NCBI GenBank assembly: GCA_902778105.1 | Contig: CACYWN010000015.1 | Span: forward strand, 50,723-114,722 | DNA from: an uncultured Bacteroidia bacterium | GTDB taxonomy: Bacteria > Bacteroidota > Bacteroidia > Bacteroidales > UBA932 | Direction of reading: 5' to 3' | Length of the DNA stretch: 64,000 bases | In this document: positions 34,801 to 42,600 of the stretch, one piece after another | Numbering within the stretch: position 1 is the stretch's first letter | How the letters are laid out: each line of letters opens with the position of its first letter | Notes under the pieces: generated by a model | The model's input: only the letters and a program-made list of their open reading frames with translations | Told to the model about the DNA's origin: nothing | The model's database searches: none | Position numbers and translations under genes: made by a program

Positions 34801-37207
34801 CAATTCCGTGTGTGGCCGGGTGCAGGGGGATGACCCGTATGATGACGACCTGGTCCTGGAGGAATCCGTCGTCGCCTATGGCGCGGCGCCCATGATGAAG
34901 GCCACCCGTTCCGCTTCCGTCAACATGGCTACGATGGACATGGCAGCAGAGGCCGCAGAGGAAGAATCCATTCCTTTCCAACTGGTCGAGACAAAGCCAG
35001 GGTTTGCTCCCGGGGACGATGTCACCGTCCGCTCCAAGTTCGAAAACTCCCTGACTTTCCAGCCGCACCTGGTCTCCGATGCTGCCGGCAAGCTGTCTTT
35101 CTCCTTCCAGACGTCCGACAAGCTGTCCACGTATTATGTGGCGCTCTATGCGCATGACAAGGGGATGCGCAACGCGTATCTCCGGGAGGAGATGGTTGTC
35201 AGCATCCCGGTGAAGGTGGCCGTCCAGGAACCGCAGTTCCTCTATGTGGGCGATACGTATGAGGTGGCCGCCACCGTATCTTCCAACTCCGACAAACCGG
35301 TGGAAGGCTGGCTGTACCTGTACACCTATCCGTCTGCGGAATATGAAGGCGTCGAGCCGACGGGCGTCCAGCGCGTGGCCGTCACTGTCCCGGCCGGCGG
35401 CGTGGAAAGCCATCGTTTCCCGGTCCGGGTTCCGGCCGTTGAGACCCTGGGCATCAAGGCGGTCTTCACCGCCTCCGACTTCTCCGACGCCGTCTTCCTG
35501 CCGATTACGGTAAAGAAGCCTGTCCAGACCCTCACCGAGGCCCATTCCGCCGTCCTCCGCTCCGGCATGAGCCGCGAGACGCTCCTGGCGGAACTTCGGA
35601 ACCGTTTCGTCAACGTTCCCGCTCCCGAGGCGGCATTGACCGAAACGACCCTCCTGGACCTCGTCCGTGCCGCCATCCCCGCCAAGGTGGATCCCGCCGG
35701 GATGGATGTCCTCTCCCTCTCAGAGGCGTACTATGTACGGATGCTTTTGCAGATTCCTTCACTTGCTTCGCAAGTTCGGAATGACAAGGACGAACTGCTT
35801 GGTCGGAATGACAAGGACGAACTGTCTGGTCGGAATGACAATGGTGCTGTCATTCCGAGCGAAGCGAAGGAATCTCAAGCCCTTCTGGAGAAGGTCCTTG
35901 CCTGCCGCAATGCCGATGGCGGTTTCGGCTGGTTCGAAGGGATGGATTCCTCGCCGGTGATTACGGCGGTGCTGCTTTCCCGCTTTGCGAAACTCCGCGA
36001 CCGGGGATTCGAGGTGCCGGACCTGACTTCGTCCGTCAAGTTCTTGGACAACAACCATTTCGCGACGGAACTGCCTTATTGGCGCGGCTATCTGTCGGAT
36101 GCCCAGTACCTCTTTGTCCGGTCGCTCTACCCGTCTGTCCCGTTCGAAGTCAAGCCGGTGACGAAGGAAGGGAAAAAGCGCTTTGCCGATTTCCAGAAAT
36201 ACGTGAAGGGTTATCTCGTTCCTTCCGCCAAGGATGGCCGCGGCCTGCAGGGCCAGATCATGACCAAGGCCCGTCGGGTCCAGACCCTCCTGAACCTGTC
36301 CGGTTCCTCCGAGGGCGTCGCGCTTGCCAAGGCCTGGGGCGTCAAGCTCGCCGCCAAGTCCCGGATGGAATCCTCCCTGAAGGCCGATATCGCCTCCCTG
36401 AAGGAATACGCCGTGGAGCATCGTGACGGTGGCTGGTACTACCCGAACGCAGTCATGCCCTGGCGCGGCCTCCTGGAGACCGAAGCCGATGCGCACGCCC
36501 TCCTGTGCGGCCTGATGAACCCCTATGCGCCGGAGGTTTCCGACGGCATCCGCCTGTGGCTCATGCTCCAGAAGGAGACGCAGAAATGGGACGAGAGCCC
36601 GGCTTTCGTGGATGCCATCACAGCCATCCTGGACGGCTCCGACGAGATCCTGTCCACCTCCATCCTGTCCTACTCCGCCACGTACGCGAAGCCTTTCGCC
36701 GACATCAAGGCGGCGGGCAACGGATTCACCATCGAACGGAAGTTCTTCCGGGAAAAGACGGTGGAAAAGGTCTATGACGACCGTACCTCCGACAAGAACG
36801 ACCAGGTGACCGAGCGCGAGGAAATCAAGCCCGGTACGCCGGTGGCCGTGGGAGACAAGATCATCGCCGAGTACCGGATCTGGAACCAGGAGAACCGCAG
36901 TTTCGTGAAGGTCGACGCCTTCCGCGAGGCCGCCCTCCGTCCTGTCGAGCAGCTGTCCGGCCGGACCGGCTGGGGCTGGTGGAACTGGCGCCGCCTCACC
37001 TTCACCCCGCAGGGCTACCGCAACGTGAAGGCCGACCGCACCGAGTACTACTTCGACTCCTTCCCGGAGGAGAACACGACCTTGACCGAGGAATTCTTCG
37101 TCACCCAGGCCGGTACCTTCACGGCGCCCGTCCTCACCGTCGAATCCCTCTACGCCCCGCACTACCGCGCCAACGACGCCTTCCGCGGCGTGCTTTCGGT
37201 AGAGTAA
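31841..37207 (+). CDS. Giant alpha-2-macroglobulin-like protein without thioester, with a repeat insertion
   Basis: 1788 residues. A signal peptide (MLRYFRTALAAVAFLLTAPMMNA) leads to an N-terminal helical region (about 25-280), then MG2-type beta domains ('RSDEIFCNVYRDRGAYNPGDVLQFKAVVYQGN' is the typical start of MG2, 'VDEFVLPTFALSFDSNDRLYLRGDEV' the following domain), a bait-like/A2M domain ('RSKFENSLTFQPHLVSDAAGKLSFSFQTSDKLSTYYVALYAHD') and a C-terminal helical toroid-like part ('NADGGFGWFEGMDSSPVITAVLLSRFAKL'). No CxEQ thioester is visible. Residues about 1305-1345 are encoded by an inserted palindromic repeat. A periplasmic or outer-surface location is expected. Members of this Bacteroidota group may trap proteases or structurally support the envelope. 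Confidence 0.8.
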   Translation: MLRYFRTALAAVAFLLTAPMMNALPAPDQDGHVLTALWKQYEEASKADRPQKEAEILSKIKAEAQKQHLAADFYDAAVKYVESVQRRDWKKRDELRTNLQKEVEAFADPMVTYLWMGDYGNASSDERWAFVRDRSDAFRTGHNPSLYRGIGGLMGGALKDFVASDYEYVLWHLLGARRYEDPEKDEIYRTLKDEVAGRYPGEGYLAYYLAARTSDKDARKAALEAVASKYAGKAVALWPRQDLLRMEFDALNEEKAGQAAYQALYRKCLDYEKERTALRGDEAKIAKACEAVKNLSKALTSQAVQVQVVDQEAVVTFRNLDKATLTLRQDKKSLKSWNLSNPARSFYVMDTVKVALPELGDGSYSLEAVNGKLSGTAYYNQHTLSLAVRRESEGYAAYVADYVSGKPLDKVKLILWKGDTQVVSETVRLDGFTQLPKKFQQTVGNSRNVYYTLSAETGSGKDLRGSRKLGIRDYGYSPDSDDRSDEIFCNVYRDRGAYNPGDVLQFKAVVYQGNLVDKVSVVPDREVQVSLFNTEGKAIERLKLKTNAFGSVSGSFTLPKGERNGYFNIQVTSGKKHLATDDFRVDEFVLPTFALSFDSNDRLYLRGDEVVVSGKVKSYSGHSLTGADLSVKVDHWGNVVLEQHVTPAADGTFSFAFKAEETGWYSIGVTATDATGEMQEFGAGVYVSEHISVSLSMENAAEGEFVTLEEKDLNGPVRYIGRRWRPSPSKYIATEKVARVRMQVDNSDGNRIDVPVTYKLLAEDNSVVREGKAASGEVVSLDLGGLPDGLYTLQGSASERGVEDEVKCFILKMSPGGKVLDAPVRRVFLTGPSDVPVGEKIHLTMGTADGAEYAIVTLFGKSRQVLETQKVVLKGERAKEGSLISVDLDYKAEYPDAVRLQVFYFKRGESITFDKEYSRTRTRLALPLQFDRFVDKAFPGTSYTFTLKTDPDVEALAAVYDKSIDAISGNYWPVVTLREFSVAYVDINSVCGRVQGDDPYDDDLVLEESVVAYGAAPMMKATRSASVNMATMDMAAEAAEEESIPFQLVETKPGFAPGDDVTVRSKFENSLTFQPHLVSDAAGKLSFSFQTSDKLSTYYVALYAHDKGMRNAYLREEMVVSIPVKVAVQEPQFLYVGDTYEVAATVSSNSDKPVEGWLYLYTYPSAEYEGVEPTGVQRVAVTVPAGGVESHRFPVRVPAVETLGIKAVFTASDFSDAVFLPITVKKPVQTLTEAHSAVLRSGMSRETLLAELRNRFVNVPAPEAALTETTLLDLVRAAIPAKVDPAGMDVLSLSEAYYVRMLLQIPSLASQVRNDKDELLGRNDKDELSGRNDNGAVIPSEAKESQALLEKVLACRNADGGFGWFEGMDSSPVITAVLLSRFAKLRDRGFEVPDLTSSVKFLDNNHFATELPYWRGYLSDAQYLFVRSLYPSVPFEVKPVTKEGKKRFADFQKYVKGYLVPSAKDGRGLQGQIMTKARRVQTLLNLSGSSEGVALAKAWGVKLAAKSRMESSLKADIASLKEYAVEHRDGGWYYPNAVMPWRGLLETEADAHALLCGLMNPYAPEVSDGIRLWLMLQKETQKWDESPAFVDAITAILDGSDEILSTSILSYSATYAKPFADIKAAGNGFTIERKFFREKTVEKVYDDRTSDKNDQVTEREEIKPGTPVAVGDKIIAEYRIWNQENRSFVKVDAFREAALRPVEQLSGRTGWGWWNWRRLTFTPQGYRNVKADRTEYYFDSFPEENTTLTEEFFVTQAGTFTAPVLTVESLYAPHYRANDAFRGVLSVE
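35752..35874. repeat. Palindromic repeat inserted in frame in the A2M-like gene
   Basis: Left arm 35752-35786 begins GATTCCTTC and ends TTCGGAATGACA. Right arm 35848-35874 is TGTCATTCCGAGCGAAGCGA plus AGGAATC, complementary to it. Between them lie two copies of a 27-nt direct repeat (35780-35806 and 35807-35833, differing at two bases) plus a partial third. The whole element is 123 nt, exactly 41 codons, and stays open. Halves of the same family recur at 57666-57694 and 58878-58904. Confidence 0.8.
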
Positions 37208-37248
37208 CCTTCCTGGTGACGCTTAACTTGCTGATAATCAGTGCTATG

Positions 37249-37290
37249 AGGGGTGTTGCCCTGTGATTACAATCACAGGGCAACACCCCT
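37249..37290. repeat. Perfect 20-bp-arm palindrome downstream of the A2M-like gene
   Basis: AGGGGTGTTGCCCTGTGATT (37249-37268) is an exact reverse complement of the bases at 37271-37290, with only AC between. No T-run follows directly, so it is an unusual terminator if it is one. The rest of 37208-37350 shows nothing recognisable. Confidence 0.75.
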
Positions 37291-37351
37291 TAAAACGTTG
37301 TGAAACAGGCAGTTAAGTGCCACTGGAGCGGTCTACTCCGCAGCGGGTAGG

Positions 37352-37534
37352 ATGTTCATGGGATGCAGCAGTTTATGGTTTACGACGACACCAGATAATC
37401 TTTATACGCAGGAATGGGTATACGGTGTCTCTGACTCCGGGAAGTTTGTAAAGAATGCCAATGCGGAATGGTCGGTTTTTTATTCAACGTATGCGATTCC
37501 TTCCGGTTGGAGAATGTATGTCATTGACCTGTAA
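37352..37534 (+). pseudogene. Remnant of the C-terminus of a BspA-like leucine-rich-repeat protein
   Basis: A 60-residue open frame. 'MFMGCSSLW' resembles the end of a BspA-type leucine-rich repeat (AFxGCSSL) and 'YTQEWVYGVSDSGKFVKNANAEW...IPSGWRMYVID' resembles the conserved C-terminal block of such Bacteroidales surface proteins (W-x2-GVS-x-SG-x-FVKN ... GIPSGW). All preceding repeats and the signal peptide are absent, and the frame has no promoter or good start context, so it is most likely the 3' relic of a deleted surface-protein gene. It could instead be a very small expressed protein. Confidence 0.5.
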
Positions 37535-37535
37535 G

Positions 37536-39689
37536 TTAACCAGCCACCGTAAATCCGACTGAAACCGTATTGCCGTCACCGTCCACCACGGTGACGGCGT
37601 GTTTTCCGGGGGCGGGACGCAGTTTCATCTGGTGGATAAGGCGGGTCTCGCCCAGATATTCATCATCCAGATGCCAGTAGAGGGTGGCGTCCGCATCCCG
37701 GTGGACGACTTGGAAAACGGCTCCTCCGAGGCTGCCGTCCAGTTGGCGCGGGAGGGAGAGGATACTGCCGGATTCAGGGTACAGGAATTCCATCAGGGAT
37801 TCATTTCGCGCCGGTTTGCTTACTTGATATTCAGGATGATAGGCCTTATAGTACCATTCCATGGCGGGGGGCAGGCGGAAGGTTCCGTCCTGGTGATAAG
37901 GGCAGACCGCGCTCTCCGCGGCCCGTTCCGGCAGCCGGATGCTCTCGGCATCGGGACAACCGGGACTCCGGAGCATGCCCGATGCCGGGCAGACCTCCAG
38001 GAACACGCCTCCTTCAAGCGGTTCGTCGAACCAGTCGGCAGAAGGGGGCAGCAGGTTCAGCAGGTCGAACAGGACGGGCCCTGCCGTGGCGGCGCCGGTC
38101 ATGCCGGCAACTCCGTGCCCGTCGGCGTTTCCGCACCAGACGCCTACCGCATAGTCGGGGGTCACGCCCACGGCCCAGGCGTCACGGGAGCCGTAACTGG
38201 TGCCCGTCTTCCAGGCGGCTTTCCGGACGGAGCGGATGAGTCTCCAGTCCATTTCATCCGGCCGGTTGACCTCTTTCAGGGCTTCGAAGGTGTACCAGAG
38301 GGCGATCCGGTCCCGGAACGGAGTCGTGGCGGGCAACCCTTCGTAACTGCGGGCCATCCCGGCGTAAGCCCGGGTGATGTCCTGCAGCGTCCCTTCGCCG
38401 CCGCCGAGAATCAGGGACAGTCCGTAATGGGCGGCATCTTTGGTCAAGGTGGACAGTCCGGCCTCCTGCAGCACTTCCAGGAACCGTGGCGACCCGTACG
38501 CGCGGAGGAGGTGTACGGCGGGAACGTTGAGTGACCGGGCCAGGGCCTCGGCCGCAGGTACGGCCCCGTGGAACTGGAGGTCATAGTTCTGAGGCGTGAA
38601 ACCATTGAGGTTCACGGGGGTATCCTGCAGCAGTGTCCGGGGCAGAATGGTCCCCTCCTGGAGGGCGGCACAGTAAAGGAAGGGTTTCAGGATGCTGCCT
38701 GTGCTGCGGGGAGACGTGGCGATATCCACTTCGGAGCCGTGCCTGGGACGAAGCGGAGAGGAATTGCCCACATAAGCGATCGTTTCACCGCTCCGGATAT
38801 CCAGGATGACGGCAGAAAGGTCTGCGATTCCGCTTAGGGCGAGTTCGTCCGACCAGCGCGTCGTCGCATCTTCCACCTGCCGTTGGAGCGGAAGGCTGAT
38901 CTCCGTCCGGGTTTCTACGCCATGAGGCTGTCGTTCAACCAATTGCCTGGCGTAGTTCGGCAGCGGATAAGGTGCCTCAGGAAGGGGCTCGGACAGTGCG
39001 TTTTCCAGGGTGGAGGCGTCGATGAAGCCGCGCTTGTGCAGCCGCTCCAGCAGGCGGTTCCGCTTTTCCAGGAGTTGTTCCCTTCCTTTCCCGGGGTGGA
39101 TGGAGGCAGGAGCGTTGGGAAGGACGGCAAGGGTGGCGGATTCCGCCCAGGACAGTTCTCCGGCCGGTCGTCCGAAATAGCGCCAGGCGGCGGCCTCCAG
39201 GCCCACGACATTTCCCCCGAACGGGGCATGGGACGCGTACAAGGCCAGGATTTCTTTCTTGGAGTGACGGAATTCCAGCCGGGTCGCCAGGACCGCCTCG
39301 ACCATTTTCTGCCAAAGCGTCCGGTCCTTTCCCCGGGACAGGCGGATCACCTGCATCGTGAGGGTGCTGCCGCCGCTGACCACGTGTCCCGCACGGAGGT
39401 TGCTGACCACCGCCCGGCCGAGCGCGGCCGGATCGACCCCCGGATGCCAGCGGAAGTGCCTGTCCTCGAACTGGATCAGGGCCGTGGCGCAACGGTAGGG
39501 TACGGTGTCGCACGGCGGGAAGCGCCACTGCCCGTCATCGGCGATGCGGGCGCCCAGCAGTTCGCCGTTCCGGTCCGTGACGACGGTGGCATAGGATACA
39601 CCTTTGAAAAGGTCCCTCGGCAGGCAGCATAGCCAGCCTGCCAGAAGGACCTCGAAAACCAGGAGAAATACTGCCTTCCGCCGGCTCAT
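37536..39689 (-). CDS. pbpC: Penicillin-binding protein 1C
   Basis: 717 residues. An N-terminal membrane anchor (about 6-23) is followed by a GT51 glycosyltransferase domain ('FEDRHFRWHPGVDPAALGRAV' and 'GGSTLTMQVIRL') with the catalytic Glu, a transpeptidase domain with the active-site SxxK in 'RSTGSILKPFLY', 'RSLN' and 'KTGTSYGSRDAWAVG', and the C-terminal PBP1C beta-domain (BiPBP_C, 'YPESGSILSLPRQLDG' to the end). It polymerises and crosslinks peptidoglycan in the periplasm. Its start ATG overlaps the stop of the preceding alpha-2-macroglobulin gene (ATGA), the classic A2M-pbpC pair. Confidence 0.94.
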   Translation of the reverse strand: MSRRKAVFLLVFEVLLAGWLCCLPRDLFKGVSYATVVTDRNGELLGARIADDGQWRFPPCDTVPYRCATALIQFEDRHFRWHPGVDPAALGRAVVSNLRAGHVVSGGSTLTMQVIRLSRGKDRTLWQKMVEAVLATRLEFRHSKKEILALYASHAPFGGNVVGLEAAAWRYFGRPAGELSWAESATLAVLPNAPASIHPGKGREQLLEKRNRLLERLHKRGFIDASTLENALSEPLPEAPYPLPNYARQLVERQPHGVETRTEISLPLQRQVEDATTRWSDELALSGIADLSAVILDIRSGETIAYVGNSSPLRPRHGSEVDIATSPRSTGSILKPFLYCAALQEGTILPRTLLQDTPVNLNGFTPQNYDLQFHGAVPAAEALARSLNVPAVHLLRAYGSPRFLEVLQEAGLSTLTKDAAHYGLSLILGGGEGTLQDITRAYAGMARSYEGLPATTPFRDRIALWYTFEALKEVNRPDEMDWRLIRSVRKAAWKTGTSYGSRDAWAVGVTPDYAVGVWCGNADGHGVAGMTGAATAGPVLFDLLNLLPPSADWFDEPLEGGVFLEVCPASGMLRSPGCPDAESIRLPERAAESAVCPYHQDGTFRLPPAMEWYYKAYHPEYQVSKPARNESLMEFLYPESGSILSLPRQLDGSLGGAVFQVVHRDADATLYWHLDDEYLGETRLIHQMKLRPAPGKHAVTVVDGDGNTVSVGFTVAG

Positions 39690-42600
39690 CGGGTGACGGC
39701 CGTCGTTCCGGAAGCCGTGTTGGCGGCTACGTTCGGGCTGTACATCGCCGAGCAGGTGATGGCCGGAAGGGTATAGGAGCCCTCATAGGCGGCACGGAGC
39801 TTCAGTGTAAAGGTCTTTGTCGCGCCATGGGGCAGGTCGAAGAACCAGTCGCAGCGGTCGTCCCGGATGTCCCGGTAGTCTTCGGAACGGTTTCCGCCGC
39901 CCCGCAGCCGGTCATTGAGGATTTCCCAGCCGGACGGAATCCGCTCGCTGAGGGCGAGGGAGCGGTAGTCGTTCGTGGTAGGATTCGTCACCTTCACGAC
40001 GGCGGTGAACTCTTTGCCCTGCGGAATGGCATCGGTCTTGATGGAAGTTCCGTCGGCCTGCTGATAGCTGACGGCCAGTTTGAGCCCTGACGCGGCCGCG
40101 GTGACCGGTGTCCCGGCGGGTGCCTGCCCGACGGTTGTCAACGTGGCATACAGGATGTCTCCGGCCGTATTCTTCACCTCGACTGTTCCGGAAACCGGTT
40201 CACTGTACACCGACTTGGCAGAAACGATTTCCTTCCCACCCACGGTGGCCTTGATGGCCTGGGTGCCCACTTTGCCGAACAGCCGGTCCATCGCCATGGC
40301 CGCAAAGGCGGCCTCCTGGGTGGAATAATAGCCCTTGTTGATGCTTTCAGCCACTTCCAGGGCTGTCGGGAGGGCCTGTCCCAGATTGCCGGACAGGGCC
40401 AGAACCTGGAGGACGACGGCCTTGTCGCGGAGGCTGGAGCCGAAGGTAAAGTCGGCGTAACCGTATTCCCCGGTGGCGGTGCCGCCCTTATTGACGATTT
40501 CCTGTGCCTGCTTGGTCTTGCCGCTGACGGCATAGGCTGCGGCGAGCATCCAGTCGGCCCGGGTATCCAGACCGCCGGATTCCTTGAGGCGGTTCATCGC
40601 CGCCTGGGAAGGAGCGCCCGCAACGGCCAGGGAGTAAAGCCGGTAGCATTCGTCCAGCTGGCTGAAGGCGGCATTGCCGGCGAAGCGGTAGGCCTGGCTC
40701 AGGTTCGTCTGGAACCGTTTCCAGCGGCCCAGGACGTCGGCCTGGACCTCGAAACCGGCCGCAGAAGCCTCTGCAAGGAACTGTCCGGCCATGGAACTGG
40801 CCCAACTGTCGGAGACGTTCCCGCCGGTCCAGTAGGAGAAGCCGCCGTCGCTCCGCTGCCGGGTGTAAAGCTGGTGGATCAGGCCCGGGATGAGTTCCCT
40901 GGCCTCCTTCGCATCAGTCTCGGAAAGCTGCGGGAGCAGATGCAGGAACACGAGTCCGCGGGCGGAGATCTGTTCGGTACAGGCGTACGGGTAGTTCTTC
41001 ATGGTCCGGAACAGGCCGGCCGCATCGACGGCGGGGAATCCGGCCAGCGCGAGGGTGGAACCGGCACCGGCGTCGAAGCTCACGGTCTTACCGGCATCAA
41101 TCTTCCTCGAGCGCACCGTGACGGTCTCGGGATTCGGGTTGACGACTTCGATGTCGATGGTTTCGGATGCCTTGCGGGAGGCGCCGGCTGCCGAGACGGT
41201 CACCTTGGCAGAACCTTCACCCGTGGTCTTGAGGGCGAAGTGGACCACCGTGTCGCCGGGCTTGTCGAAGTGTGCCGTCGCCGTGGAGGAGCCGTCTACC
41301 TGGAGAGCACCCTCAACTTTCACGGTCACCTGCGCGTCCTTGACCTGATCCTCGAGGGCGAAGACATTGACCGGGAGGACGACGCTTTCGCCGGCACAGA
41401 TCTGCCGGGGCAGGCTGGCAAGCACCATCAGCGGGGATTTCACCGCAACGGTTTTCGCGGCGTTCCCATAGGCACCGTCATGGCCGGCGACCACCATGAC
41501 ACGGAGGCTGCCGACATACATCGGAAGCTTGATTTCGTGCTTGCCGGTTCCCTTGTTCAGGGTGAACGGTCCGAAGAACTGGACCACCGGGTTGAACCGG
41601 TTGTCCTTCCTGGCGGCGCGGATGTTCTCCTGGTCACCGCCCACGGAAAGGGTCGGTGTGAGGCGGCCGGAATAGGCCCCGAACACCTGGTCGAACAGGT
41701 CCCAGGTCCTGACTCCCAGCGCTTCCGTCCGGTACATTTCCTCCCAGGGAGCCGGCGTCTTGAAGGCCGTCAGGTCCAGGAGGCCCTCATCCACGACGGC
41801 GAGGGTATAGGTCATGGGCTTGCCCGATTTCTCGGAAACCTGGATGGTGAACCGCTCCTCCGGCGCCACGGAATCGGCCACTTTGATGACCGGTTCCAGG
41901 TGCGAAGCCGGATTCTCCACGGCCAGCCGTTTCACGCCGTACAGGCGGAGCGGAAGGTCGTTCGCCGTGTTCTGGTAGGGTTGGACCAGGGTGATGTGCA
42001 CGTAGAAGTTCGGCGCCATCTCCGGGGTGACGGTAAAAGTCCAGGGCGTGTCTTTGTATGCATGCGTGGGAACCCATTCGCGGGAAATCACGCCGGAACC
42101 GTTCTCCAGGCTCACGAGCGCCTGCCCGCCCTTTGCAGCAGGAATGTATACCGTAGCCTTCTCTCCGGCCCGGTAACTCTCCTTGTCGGCGGAGAAGGCA
42201 AGGATGGTCTCGGCATTCGGATTCTCCCGTCCGGAGCGGCCGCGGTAGGCCGGCCAGTCGATGATGACGGACTTGCCGGAAATATGGCCCCCAGCAACAT
42301 CGCGGACGACCACGAGATAGCGTCCCCATTCCTCCTCGGAGGCGCGCAGGGTGAAGGTGGCATCCTGTTCGCCGGACGTGAGGACGCCGGAGGCGACCGG
42401 TTTGGCCTCGTTGCCGTTCACGTAACCGGCGAGTTCATCCGGATTGCTTTCCCACCACCAGCTCCAGTTCAGCTTGAACACGCGGTATTCCAGCTGCCGG
42501 CCGGCGAGGCGTTTGCCGGCCGCATCCACTACGGCAACGCGGACCGTATGGTCCTTGTCGGTTTCCAGCTCGCCGTCGGTCGGGAACTTGACGCCCACAT

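Noticed and set aside
35780-35844. 27-nt tandem repeat taken at first for a CRISPR array
   Set aside because: The units are directly adjacent with no spacers and are translated within the A2M-like protein.
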